64,000 nt of DNA from Candidatus Latescibacterota bacterium (GTDB taxonomy: Bacteria; Latescibacterota; UBA2968; UBA8231): assembly GCA_022827835.1 (NCBI GenBank), contig JAJEIO010000026.1, positions 1 through 64,000 of the forward strand, in the 5' to 3' direction. This document shows positions 1-8,437 of the stretch, piece after piece. The notes below the pieces were generated by a model. That model worked only from the letters and a program-made list of their open reading frames with translations. It did no database searches and was not told the DNA's origin. Numbering within the stretch: position 1 is the first letter of the stretch; every line of letters begins with the position of its first letter. Both the position numbers and the translations under genes were made by a program.

Positions 1-557
1 TCGATGAGGCGCAATTGGTCGTCGTCGATGCGGCCGGTGGCGTGGGCACCGATGGCTTCGTACACGTCTTGGATGGTGATATCGACTTGGTCGTGGCGGC
101 CGGGCATAATCGAGCCGCCGTAGAGCAGCACCGAGGGGATATCTAAGCGGCACATGGCCATAATGGCCCCTGGGGTGGTCTTGTCGCAGCCGGTGAGGGC
201 GACAAAGCCGTCGAGCATGTGACCGCGCACCACCAGTTCCATGGAGTCGGCGATGACTTCGCGCGAAATGAGCGAGGTTTTCATGCCTTCGGTGCCCATG
301 GTGATGCCGTCGGAGATCACCACTGTATTGAATTCGAGGGGGGTGCCGCCAGCTTGGAGGATACCAGCCTTGACGTGTTCGGCTAGGCCGCGCAGGCCAA
401 AATTGCAGGGGCCGAGTTCGGTCCAGGTATTGGCGATGCCGATGAGGGGTTTGCGCAGGGCGTCAGCGTCGAAGCCAGCGGCCCGGTACATGGCGCGGGC
501 CCCGGCTCGGGACGGGCCTTGGGTGATGTTCTTGCTGATAGGGATGGATTCGGTCAT
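1..557 (-). CDS. ilvD: Dihydroxy-acid dehydratase family (IlvD/Edd), C-terminus off the left edge
   Basis: The reverse strand reads from an ATG at 557 and stays open to the window edge, giving about 185 N-terminal residues of a protein normally near 560. Seen: the GPSRAGARAM start region, NTWTELGPCN, SDGITMGTEGMKTSLISREV, GCDKTTPG and LYGGSIMPG. These include the first two Fe-S cluster cysteines of the family (in GPCN and GCDKT); the third lies outside. IlvD dehydrates 2,3-dihydroxy-acids in valine/isoleucine synthesis. Relatives (Edd, xylonate or arabonate dehydratases) act on sugar acids, and the sugar-catabolic surroundings make that a real alternative. The family call is firm; the substrate is not. 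Confidence 0.9.
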   Translation of the reverse strand, partial: MTESIPISKNITQGPSRAGARAMYRAAGFDADALRKPLIGIANTWTELGPCNFGLRGLAEHVKAGILQAGGTPLEFNTVVISDGITMGTEGMKTSLISREVIADSMELVVRGHMLDGFVALTGCDKTTPGAIMAMCRLDIPSVLLYGGSIMPGRHDQVDITIQDVYEAIGAHATGRIDDDQLRLI

Positions 558-727
558 AGTGTGTGCTTTCTGCTGTGAGGAAGTGGAACGAAAGACGGAT
601 AGTAGCGTCTGAGTTTTACCCCGTCAACTGAGGGCGGGACGTTGCCGCCGGACTCTGTTGCACTTTACTGCGGATGCTGTCCCAGTGTACTTTTATCCTT
701 ACCCTTTGCCCTTCATAGGAGGCCCTT

Positions 728-1447
728 ATGCGCCCCTTACTGTCGTCTATCGCGTTCCTCTGCCTGCTCGCCCTGCCGCTCGCCGCTCAAGAAGAGGCTC
801 TCCACGGCACTTGGGAGGGGACCTTTACCGATGATGAAATCGGCGAGGGGACCATGCGCCTGACCTTCCAAGCGGATGGCACCTTTGATTTTGATCTGTT
901 CATCGAGGAACTAACATACCCCGGCGATGAAGCCGAAGTCCCGGATGAACTCTTGGATGAATTGACGGAAATTACAGAAATGTTCTCTGCCCTAGAGGGG
1001 ATCTCCGCCCACGGCGGCACATATCAAGTCTCGGGCGACAGCCTCTGGGTATATAATGATAACGTGGTCCAATACATCGTTGACGGTGAGAGCGTCGATG
1101 TCATCGAGTTCTGGACTCCGCTCCTCCGCTTCTCGGCCCGTTTTTTTGCGGCGTTTGCCGCGGCGTTTGAAGAAGTCTCCGAAGAGGACTACTCGGCGTT
1201 TGAACAGGAGATTTTCGACCAGATGCTCGCTGATATGCTCGCTGAGTTAGATGAAGAACCGCTCGGACTCGGACTTACGCTGAGTGGCATCTACGCCATT
1301 GAGGATGACACTTTGTCCATCACTACTACTACGACTGACGTGCATGGAGTCGAAACCGTCGAAACCGTGGAATTCCACCGCATTGACGTCGCCAGCGCGG
1401 TTGCCCCAACTAGCTGGGGTGCCCTGAAAGCGGCTTGGCGTCCGTGA
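728..1447 (+). CDS. Secreted hypothetical protein, acidic
   Basis: A 239-residue protein preceded by a strong AGGAGG site at 717-722. Residues 1-20 form a clear Sec signal peptide (hydrophobic LSSIAFLCLLALPLAA, cleavage probably after AAQ). The mature part opens with LHGTWEGTF, followed by MRLTFQADGTFDF, the pattern of small lipocalin-like or copper-resistance-type beta-barrel domains in which a Trp and alternating beta residues open the barrel. It is rich in Glu and Asp (EEVSEEDYSAFEQE). No catalytic motif was recognised. It converges on the Gfo/Idh gene with only 9 bases between the two stops. Function unknown; export is well supported. Confidence 0.8.
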   Translation: MRPLLSSIAFLCLLALPLAAQEEALHGTWEGTFTDDEIGEGTMRLTFQADGTFDFDLFIEELTYPGDEAEVPDELLDELTEITEMFSALEGISAHGGTYQVSGDSLWVYNDNVVQYIVDGESVDVIEFWTPLLRFSARFFAAFAAAFEEVSEEDYSAFEQEIFDQMLADMLAELDEEPLGLGLTLSGIYAIEDDTLSITTTTTDVHGVETVETVEFHRIDVASAVAPTSWGALKAAWRP

Positions 1448-1456
1448 ACTTCTCCT

Positions 1457-2488
1457 TCAGTCGATAAGTACTTTTTCGCGGCATTGGGCACTGTCGTACA
1501 AGGCGTCGAGTATTTGCATGAAGTGATAGGCGTCTTGGGCATCGACGTCGGTCTTGACCTGTCCGGCTACGGCGCGGGCGAAGTGTTCGATTTCGTGATA
1601 GAAGGCTAGGCCTTCTGCGGGCGGTTGGGTGTGGGGCATATCCGACTCTGCGGCGGATTTCCGCTCGGTGAATTGTCCGTCTTCCCAGTGCCATATAACT
1701 CCTTGAGATAGAGCTCCTTCACTGCCGTACAATTCCACGGTGGTGGGGGTGTCGCAGTGCAGCCAGCGCGAGCAGTCTATCTGGATGGTCTTGTCTCCTT
1801 CCAGACCGACTAGGCCGGAAAAGTAATCCTCGGCCGCGCCCTCGGGGCCGTGGTACAGCGGCTCAATGGTATGCTTGGCGGCAAAGGCCCACTGCGGCTT
1901 GGGACAGCCCATCCACCACCAAGCTAAGTCGAGTTCGTGCGAGGCGTGCTGGCCTAGAGCGCCGCCCTTGTGACCATACACATTGGTCCAGCTTTCAAAG
2001 CTGTCGGCTGGTGGGCGCGAGTTGAATTTGAGGAAAATGCGGGCGTGGTACGGCTCGCCGATGCAGCCCTCTTGTACTGCGACGCGCAATTTGCGGTTGT
2101 GGGGAAAGTGGCGCATGAAGTAGCAGAATTGCAGCGTGGTGTCGGCGTGCTCGGCCGCCGCTTCGAATTCCAAGATGTGTGCGGCCTGAACCGCGTGTGG
2201 CTTTTGCACCAAGACGTGTTTGCCAGCGGCAAAAGCGTCTAGGACCATAGGGTAGCGGGCGGGTGGATTGACAGCTAGGAGCACGGCTTGGACTTGGTCG
2301 TCGGCCAGCAGGTCTTGGTAGGGGCCGTATTGGCGCGGTACGCCTTCTTCGCTAGCGACGTGGCTGCGGCGCGGCTCGTCTAAATCGGCCAAGGCAACGA
2401 CATCGACTAGGGAGCTGGCCTGAGCAGCCTTGATGGCTTGTTGGCCGGCCCAGCCGCAGCCGACGACGCCTAGTTTGAGCAGTTTCAT
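1457..2488 (-). CDS. Gfo/Idh/MocA family oxidoreductase
   Basis: A 343-residue NAD(P)-dependent dehydrogenase of sugars or inositols. The Rossmann motif GVVGCGWAG lies at residues 6-14. The family EKP motif reads QKP (VQKPHAV), keeping the lysine. A substrate-side segment reads GGALGQHASHELDLAWW. Start chosen at MKLLKLG because GGAGGA lies 4-9 bases upstream and the ATG shares its A with the stop of the gene before it (TAATG), indicating translational coupling. A further in-frame Met upstream would overlap that gene needlessly. Substrate unknown. Confidence 0.88.
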   Translation of the reverse strand: MKLLKLGVVGCGWAGQQAIKAAQASSLVDVVALADLDEPRRSHVASEEGVPRQYGPYQDLLADDQVQAVLLAVNPPARYPMVLDAFAAGKHVLVQKPHAVQAAHILEFEAAAEHADTTLQFCYFMRHFPHNRKLRVAVQEGCIGEPYHARIFLKFNSRPPADSFESWTNVYGHKGGALGQHASHELDLAWWWMGCPKPQWAFAAKHTIEPLYHGPEGAAEDYFSGLVGLEGDKTIQIDCSRWLHCDTPTTVELYGSEGALSQGVIWHWEDGQFTERKSAAESDMPHTQPPAEGLAFYHEIEHFARAVAGQVKTDVDAQDAYHFMQILDALYDSAQCREKVLID

Positions 2489-3309
2489 TATTCCTCCAGC
2501 CATTGATGATAGCGCGTCAGGGCCTCTGCCTGCACGTCGTCCCACTCGGTCAGTAGCACCAAGCGAATGGTGAACGTCAGGTGTTGGCCGGCTTGGACAT
2601 CGTCGCCGCCCAAGTGGAAGTACTGGGCGTTGTGGTAGCTGTTGTAGCCCGACAGGCCCAGGCAGTCGGCAGGACGAGCCATCAGCAGAATGGCGTGGCC
2701 GTAGCGGTGCTCTTGCAGAGTCAGGGCATGGGCGTAGTACGGCCCCCGACGCCAGTTGAGAGGATAGCCATCGAGCCAGCGGCCGTCGCGGAACACGGCT
2801 TCGGCGTCTTCATCGCGCGCCCACGATTCGGCCTCGTTGTGGCCGTACCACTGCTTTTGGTACCAAGTGATGCCTTCGGGGTGGGTGCGGTCGTCCTGCA
2901 CGGGGAAGTACGGCGTGTAGTGGGGAGTAAAATAATTGGCGATAAAGAATTCAAAACGTCGGTAATCGGCTGCTAGACGGGCGCTGAAGGTGGCGTCGAG
3001 GCTATCGGGGCCAGCGATGCGGTAGTGCGCCTGCAATTCGGCTTGCACTGCAGGGCAGGCCGCCCAGCGCACCGCGATACCATCGTCTTCCTGGACCACT
3101 TGGTCTGGGGTGCGCTCGCGCGTGATTTCGAGTTGGCGGCCATCGGCTAGGGTACGGTAGATATTGAGCCAGGCGAAGTCGGGCCCCTCGTCGAGGTGAA
3201 AGCTGGTCAGGCCGGTCAGACGCAAGCCTTGGGGGCCGAGGACGGTGGCGATGCCTCGACCCAAAGGGGCTTGGAAAAGAGCGGGACGGGAGACATGGGC
3301 GAAGGTCAT
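2488..3309 (-). CDS. Hypothetical protein, coupled to the Gfo/Idh gene
   Basis: About 273 residues from MTFAHVSRP; an upstream Met at 3342 would add 11 residues, and neither start has a strong ribosome site. The protein is rich in Trp, Tyr and His (YFTPHYTPYFPVQDD, ITWYQKQWYGHNEAESW) with beta-strand-like segments and no signal peptide or membrane helix. Its stop overlaps the start of the downstream Gfo/Idh gene (TAATG), so the two are almost certainly made together and may act on the same sugar derivative. The aromatic, beta-rich character would suit a carbohydrate-recognising fold, but that is inference only. No family recognised. Confidence 0.72.
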   Translation of the reverse strand: MTFAHVSRPALFQAPLGRGIATVLGPQGLRLTGLTSFHLDEGPDFAWLNIYRTLADGRQLEITRERTPDQVVQEDDGIAVRWAACPAVQAELQAHYRIAGPDSLDATFSARLAADYRRFEFFIANYFTPHYTPYFPVQDDRTHPEGITWYQKQWYGHNEAESWARDEDAEAVFRDGRWLDGYPLNWRRGPYYAHALTLQEHRYGHAILLMARPADCLGLSGYNSYHNAQYFHLGGDDVQAGQHLTFTIRLVLLTEWDDVQAEALTRYHQWLEE

Positions 3310-3508
3310 ACAATTCTCACTTTCACAGGTAAAGGTTGCCATTCGGAGAACTCGTTCCAGCCGTAGCCGTCATGCGATCCGCTTGTGTACCGACCGGAAG
3401 CAATTGCGTTTGTGGGATAAGTTTATATTGATTAATGGCTAGTGAGCAAGAAAGACGTTAGGATTCTCAGCAACGCTCAGCGCAACAAACGAGGGAAGGG
3501 ATAACCCA

Positions 3509-4552
3509 ATGAAATTCATCTACTTCACTGACATTCACCTCGACTCCGGGATAGACGCCTTCCGGGGATTTGAGTTGTGTGTGGAATCCATGCTGGAGCA
3601 CCAGCCTGAAGTCCTGATCAATGGCGGCGATGTGGGCCTCACACCCGAGGCGCTAGCGCAATACGCTCAGACCATGGAGAGGGTATCTGTGCCGGTGCTG
3701 TTGAGCCACGGCAACCACGAGATGTGCAGCGGCTATCTGCCTCGGGAGCAAGGGGGGACGGCGCACGCCAGCGCCGATATTGGCGGCGTGCACTTTGTGC
3801 TGCTAGACGTGGTGCGCTATTTCGAGCCGACCGAGGATCATCCGTCCAATTGGCACGTCTTGGCCGACGAGGGTCTGTTGGAGTGGCTGGCTGCGGATTT
3901 GGCGGGGCTGGACCGGGACGCGCCGCTGGTGGTGGCCAGCCATGTGCCGGTATCGACGACTTTTCCACAGCGCTCGGGTCAGGTACCAGACATGGCTTTT
4001 CCCACCAATGAGATTGCCGGGGTGCGGCGCTTGCTGACGCTATTGCAGCCCTTTGAACGGGTGATCACCTTGCATGGCCACCACCATGAAAACGACCGTC
4101 ACTTCGTCGGCGCTATGGAGGTTATGACGACCGCGGCGGTGTCGGGCAATTGGTGGAAGACGGGACTGGAAAGCCGCGGGCCGCAAGGACGCGAACCGCA
4201 GGGGTATCGGGTGGTCGAGGTTGATGCGGAAGGGGGTTTCAGGAGCCAGTACCACGCCTTCCAGTCACACCAAGACGAGGCAGTGGAACTGTGCCGGCAT
4301 CAGGCTTCGGGTCGCCGCTTTGTCAATGTGTTCGATGGTTCGCCGCGCACGCAGGTCGAGGCGGGGGACTTGGGGCCATTAGCACAGATCGATCCGCTAG
4401 CTGAATCGTCGCGCGATCTGGCGACGCACCTGTGGGAGTTGCCAGCCGATTTTGACCGGCAGCAGGTCGAGGTGCGGGTGGTCTTTGAGGATGGACGGGA
4501 GTGCAGCGGGGTGCTGGAGGAGCGGGTATGGGAGTCAGTGCCCCCAGCCTAA
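3509..4552 (+). CDS. Calcineurin-like metallophosphoesterase
   Basis: 347 residues with all the family motifs: FTDIHLDS near the N-terminus (D-x-H), GGDVG, GNHEM, a histidine in ASHVPVS, and LHGHHHEND. These ligate a two-metal centre that hydrolyses phosphomono- or diesters. There is no signal peptide, so it is cytoplasmic. The C-terminal ~90 residues beyond the catalytic fold (YHAFQSHQDEAVEL onward) look beta-rich and may be an accessory domain. AAGGGA lies upstream of the ATG. It diverges from the hypothetical/Gfo pair at 3309. Substrate unknown. Confidence 0.88.
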   Translation: MKFIYFTDIHLDSGIDAFRGFELCVESMLEHQPEVLINGGDVGLTPEALAQYAQTMERVSVPVLLSHGNHEMCSGYLPREQGGTAHASADIGGVHFVLLDVVRYFEPTEDHPSNWHVLADEGLLEWLAADLAGLDRDAPLVVASHVPVSTTFPQRSGQVPDMAFPTNEIAGVRRLLTLLQPFERVITLHGHHHENDRHFVGAMEVMTTAAVSGNWWKTGLESRGPQGREPQGYRVVEVDAEGGFRSQYHAFQSHQDEAVELCRHQASGRRFVNVFDGSPRTQVEAGDLGPLAQIDPLAESSRDLATHLWELPADFDRQQVEVRVVFEDGRECSGVLEERVWESVPPA

Positions 4553-4578
4553 GGGCAAAGCGAATAACGACGCTTGCA

Positions 4579-4662
4579 CTACCACGGACTGACGATGGAA
4601 AATTCCTTTGCTACTTCCTCAGTCCCTCGACTGCTTGCGCTGAAATCAGCGCGCCATCCGCG
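4579..4662 (-). pseudogene. Remnant of the 3' end of an Ldh_2-type dehydrogenase gene
   Basis: About 84 bases match the last codons and stop of the intact Ldh_2 gene (7264-7345 region) at roughly nine of ten positions by eye, including the shared GAATTTTCCATC-like tail and the TAG. On the reverse strand it reads ISAQAVEGL like the intact gene's ISAEAVEGL. A single-base deletion then shifts the frame to a stop. Nothing upstream of about 4662 matches, so only the tail survives. It lies just downstream of the Gfo/Idh gene of the same operon. Confidence 0.75.
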
Positions 4663-4680
4663 CCCTTGAAGGCATTGAGA

Positions 4681-5730
4681 TTACCAGTCTCGGCGGCCGA
4701 CGTACAGGTTCCGATTGGTCATTGGGAGCGCGACGCGTTGCCCGCCCAAACGGTGCGATTCGATCATGCCCATCAACATCTCCTGGCTCCGGCGAGCGAG
4801 GTGAACCGGCCCCTTTGTTTCGCGGTCCATATCAATCGCCTCTGCGATGTCTGCGATGCCCATCACTGTTCCGGTGGTGCGGGGTACGTCTGGGAACGGC
4901 ACCTCTTCAAAGAAGGTGTGGCTCTTTTTGCGGAATTGGCATTCTCGGCTGTTGTTGAGGATGCGGATTTTCCCTTCGCTACCGCAGACCTCGAATTCGG
5001 GGCCGGTGCCCGCCGTGTTATAGCCGTGGACGCCATTGGCAAAGCGGACGTAGCCACTGGTAATCGCCGGATCGACGTCCAGCCGATTGCCGTCCCAATC
5101 CGAATCGCTACAGACGATGGTTCCCTGGACGAAATCGACTTCCGGGTCGCTGGCGAGGAAGAGCAGCATATCGGCGGCGTGCGTCAAGCCCCAGAGTGCC
5201 GAACTCGCGCCGTATTGTGCGATCGCGCACTGGATATTGCCGATTTCGCCGGCATCCACTAACTCGCGTACCTTGCGATAGACCGGCATATAGCGGCGTT
5301 GCGTACCGTAGTTGAATTTGACTCCGTACTTTTGGACGATGTCGACCATTGCATCCGCTTCCTCCATTGAACAGCAGAGCGGCTTTTCGCAGTAGATGCC
5401 CTTGACGTTGTTTTCAGCGGCGAAGACCGTGATGTCCGCGTGCGGCCCGGGTCGGGTGGCGATGCAGACGATGTCTGGCTGCTCCTTTTCTATCATCTGG
5501 CGATAATCGGTGTAGGCGCGTTCGGCACCGTAGCGTTGCCGTATGGATTCCGCTTTCTCGGCGACTACGTCCGAGACTGCGACGAGGTCGGTTCTGTCGC
5601 AGGCGACTGCGGCTGCGGCGTGCGAGAACGGTTGCCACAGAAAGCGATCCGGACGGCTTTCGACTTCGTCGTCAATGGTCGCGCCCATCCGTCCACATCC
5701 GATCAAGCAGGCTCTGTAGGTGCGCGGCAT
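4681..5730 (-). CDS. Gfo/Idh/MocA family oxidoreductase
   Basis: 349 residues. Rossmann motif LIGCGRMG near the N-terminus, then YCEKPLCCSMEEAD with the canonical EKP, and THAADMLLFL near the substrate site. Start at MPRTYR, placed 7 bases after AAAGGAG; an ATG 18 bases upstream would overlap that site. It begins 14 bases after the stop of the sulfatase-like gene, so both probably belong to one transcript with the Ldh_2 gene. A plausible role is NAD-dependent oxidation of a sugar released by the hydrolase; this is inferred from order only. Confidence 0.88.
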   Translation of the reverse strand: MPRTYRACLIGCGRMGATIDDEVESRPDRFLWQPFSHAAAAVACDRTDLVAVSDVVAEKAESIRQRYGAERAYTDYRQMIEKEQPDIVCIATRPGPHADITVFAAENNVKGIYCEKPLCCSMEEADAMVDIVQKYGVKFNYGTQRRYMPVYRKVRELVDAGEIGNIQCAIAQYGASSALWGLTHAADMLLFLASDPEVDFVQGTIVCSDSDWDGNRLDVDPAITSGYVRFANGVHGYNTAGTGPEFEVCGSEGKIRILNNSRECQFRKKSHTFFEEVPFPDVPRTTGTVMGIADIAEAIDMDRETKGPVHLARRSQEMLMGMIESHRLGGQRVALPMTNRNLYVGRRDW

Positions 5731-5744
5731 GATGTTCTCCTTTA

Positions 5745-7202
5745 TCAACTGCCAGTGTAGAGTTTTGAAAAGTAGGGCCTAAAACCGGCTGGGCCGGGAT
5801 ACCCGTCCCAGTATTGGGCATTGGCGGGCAGTTCGCCTTCGCCGCCGTTGTGGAGCCAAGCGATTAAGCCGGAGTCCGTGCCGCGGCGTTCGAGTTCATC
5901 AATTGCCGCGGCGTGCATTGCAGTGACGACCTCTGGATGCGCCTGCTCAACGTAGTCCAACGAACCAAGTTGCGCCAAGCGCGAGTGCTCCGGCTTGGCG
6001 GCGACTTCGAGGCTATAGGTTTTGTCAAAGGCGGTAAAGAGGACGAAGTGCGGATTCTGCGCGGCTTGATTCCAGCGTTCGAGGCTCCCACCTGCCAATG
6101 CGAGCTGTCGTTGGCCGGCTTCTCCGCGCCGGGCGGGGGTTAAAATATCATAGCCCTCAATGCCTGCCGGTTTCGTTTCGCTGAGGATGGCGAGGATGGT
6201 GGAGAAGAAGTCTTGCGGTTGCACAATAACATCGCTTCGTCCGGTATCGCCATCCGGCATTCGGATGAAGAGCGGGACGTGCGCTTCGGCCTCGCGCACT
6301 GGTTGCCCTTTGCCAAAAGTGCCGCGCTCACCGACGTTGGTGCCGTGGTCGCCGGTTAAGATGACGGCCGTGTTCCGGTCGAGCCCGGTGGATTCAAGCG
6401 CGTCCAAGAATTGCCCAAAACAGTGGTCCATCCAGGTCAGTTTCGCCGGATATTGCGCTTTGATGTGTTCCTTGGCCTCGTCGGGGAGGTCTTTGTTGTT
6501 CCGCCCGCCGAAGAGGCTGCGCGGGTCAACGCGCCCATCGTAGTCCGGCCGCACGTCGTACTTTTTCATAAACTCGAGCGGTGCATCCCACGGTTCGTGG
6601 GGATCGAAACAATCCACCCAGAGGAAGAAATTCTCGCGCTGCGCATTGTCTTGGAGGAATTGGGCCGCGCTGCTGAACAACCTTGCGCAGTTCCAATCCT
6701 CTGGTTTTTTGCGGTTGCGGTTCGCCCGGGCGTAGGTCTGTAGGGCCCCGCTTCTCGCGGCGTTTTCGCCGAGGCAGGCAAACATCGGTTGGTGGCACCA
6801 GTTGTCCGGCCAGGCCGCGGAATCGTCGATCCAGTCGCGATCAACTTCAGCTCCACGGATGAACGTCCACGCGTGAAACGGCCAATCGAAGTTGTGTCCG
6901 CCGTTGACGAGATGTGGGGTATCGTGGATCAGTTGCGTGGCATAGCCGCGTTCGGCAAGCGTCCAAGGGAGGGTCTGTCGTTCGTGGCGCAGCGGCTGCC
7001 ACGGATGGAAGGGGCCTCCGTACTGGCCAGTTATGACATCAGTCCGGTACGGGATCGTTGGGAAGCTAGCGCAGAAGGCGCGGTCAAATGCCCATGCTTT
7101 TGCTGCAAAGCGGTCGATATTCGGCGTTTCGATATAGGTATTGCCGTTTGCGCCGATATAATCGTAGCGGAGGGTGTCAATCACAATGAGTGCGATATTC
7201 AT
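5745..7202 (-). CDS. Sulfatase-fold hydrolase with Thr at the nucleophile position
   Basis: 485 residues of the alkaline phosphatase/sulfatase superfamily. Metal-site motifs are VIDTLRYDY at residues 7-15 and TGDHGTNVGERG further on. The signature that normally reads C/S-x-P-x-R is T-I-P-Y-R (Thr49 to Arg53, in SFPTIPYRTDVITG). The residue converted to formylglycine in true sulfatases is therefore absent, while the Pro and Arg and the following TG are kept. Phosphodiesterases of this superfamily use Thr directly, so a phosphatase, phosphodiesterase or otherwise altered hydrolase is likelier than a classical sulfatase. No signal peptide. Second gene of a three-gene operon. Confidence 0.85.
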   Translation of the reverse strand: MNIALIVIDTLRYDYIGANGNTYIETPNIDRFAAKAWAFDRAFCASFPTIPYRTDVITGQYGGPFHPWQPLRHERQTLPWTLAERGYATQLIHDTPHLVNGGHNFDWPFHAWTFIRGAEVDRDWIDDSAAWPDNWCHQPMFACLGENAARSGALQTYARANRNRKKPEDWNCARLFSSAAQFLQDNAQRENFFLWVDCFDPHEPWDAPLEFMKKYDVRPDYDGRVDPRSLFGGRNNKDLPDEAKEHIKAQYPAKLTWMDHCFGQFLDALESTGLDRNTAVILTGDHGTNVGERGTFGKGQPVREAEAHVPLFIRMPDGDTGRSDVIVQPQDFFSTILAILSETKPAGIEGYDILTPARRGEAGQRQLALAGGSLERWNQAAQNPHFVLFTAFDKTYSLEVAAKPEHSRLAQLGSLDYVEQAHPEVVTAMHAAAIDELERRGTDSGLIAWLHNGGEGELPANAQYWDGYPGPAGFRPYFSKLYTGS

Positions 7203-7263
7203 TTTTTTTAGCTCCGTTTCGCGTCAATGGTTTCTGGGTAGAGTGTTACGGTATGCGCCAGGG

Positions 7264-8241
7264 CTACCACGGAGTGGCGATGGAGAATTCCTTTGCTACT
7301 TCCTCAAGCCCCTCGACTGCTTCCGCTGAAATCGGCACGCCATCCCGGCGGTACTCGGTCTCCCGCTCTAGCTCCTTGCCGCCGGGCAGGAAGGACTCGT
7401 CGAAACTGGGTAGTGGTTTCATGCGACTGGCTTCGTCCATTAGGTGATCCATGTCGGCCTTGAAGGCGTCGAGATCGGAAAAGCAGTTCACGTCGAGGGC
7501 GAGGAAGAAGCCCGATTGATCGGCACCTGTGAATTCGATGTTGCCCCGCGAAAACTCCTTCAGCATCTGCCCTCCCAACGTGCCCGATAGGATATTGCCT
7601 ACGTGCGAGATGCCGATGGCCTTGATGAAAACCGGCGGGTACTTCAGGAAGGTCTCGTCGTCGATTGCGTAGTGGCTGGCGAAATCGAGCAGGAAGGTCG
7701 GTTTGCCTTCTCCGGCCGGCATGCCGAAGGCCAAAGGCGGACTGCCTTGGATGGATCCTCGGATCGTCGAATCGCGGTTGTAGTGGTCGGAGGCATTGCG
7801 ACCGGAGGTGGAGATGCCGATTAGGTCTGCGCGCATGGCCATGCGGGCGTAGTTGCCGGTGCTGCCAAGGTGGCCGTGGTAGGTGGAGGTGGCCGCGCCG
7901 ATTCCAAATTCTTGGGCCTTGGCGATGGCCATTTCCATGCCCTTGGTGGCGACGAGGTAGCCCAAGCCGCCGTCGCCGGAGAGCGCGGCAGTGGTCGGTC
8001 CGTCCTTGAGTATGCGGATTTGTGGGTTCGGGTTGATGGTGCCGTCTTGGAATGAGCGGACGTAGCGATTGACTTGGAGGGTGCCGTGGCTGACGACGCC
8101 GCGCAAGTCGCATTCGACCAGTTTGCTGGCGATGAGCCGAGCGTGATCTGCCGGTATGGGCACGGCCTTGAAAATCTCGACGACTAGTTGCTCAAGGTCG
8201 GTGACGGCGACGCGGATGCCGTCGGTGGGGGGTACGTTCAT
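7264..8241 (-). CDS. Malate/L-lactate dehydrogenase family (Ldh_2) oxidoreductase
   Basis: 325 residues, slightly short for a family near 340-360. Typical segments are VECDLRGVVSHGTLQVNRY (the S-H-G catalytic region) and GHLGSTGNYARMA. This NAD(P)-dependent family includes ureidoglycolate, 2,3-diketogulonate and sulfolactate dehydrogenases; it is not the classical Rossmann LDH. AGAGGA lies 10 bases before the ATG. It is the first gene of an operon with the sulfatase-like and Gfo/Idh genes (61-base and 14-base gaps). A damaged copy of its 3' end lies at 4579-4662. Specific substrate unknown. Confidence 0.87.
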   Translation of the reverse strand: MNVPPTDGIRVAVTDLEQLVVEIFKAVPIPADHARLIASKLVECDLRGVVSHGTLQVNRYVRSFQDGTINPNPQIRILKDGPTTAALSGDGGLGYLVATKGMEMAIAKAQEFGIGAATSTYHGHLGSTGNYARMAMRADLIGISTSGRNASDHYNRDSTIRGSIQGSPPLAFGMPAGEGKPTFLLDFASHYAIDDETFLKYPPVFIKAIGISHVGNILSGTLGGQMLKEFSRGNIEFTGADQSGFFLALDVNCFSDLDAFKADMDHLMDEASRMKPLPSFDESFLPGGKELERETEYRRDGVPISAEAVEGLEEVAKEFSIATPW

Positions 8242-8313
8242 GAGTGTGTTCCTCTCACAATGAATCTCCTCGCGCAGCCTACTCCGAACAGGAAGGCGCA
8301 GAACATTGCCGAA

Positions 8314-8350
8314 TTGACATTGTCTCCCCGAGCAGTGTAGTGTTTATACT
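8314..8350 (+). promoter_or_regulatory. Possible promoter elements for the M81 peptidase gene
   Basis: In the 196-base divergent gap there is an exact TTGACA at 8314-8319 and a TATACT at 8345-8350. The spacing (25) is too long for one sigma-70 promoter, so they may belong to different promoters or be chance. Nothing else was recognised in this gap. Confidence 0.25.
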
Positions 8351-8437
8351 TTTTGGTGCGACTCTTTGTCTCACTAAGTTTCACTCCAGCTTTGCGTCCT
8401 TGCAACCCATCCCAATCGTCTCCGCGGAAGGTTTCTT

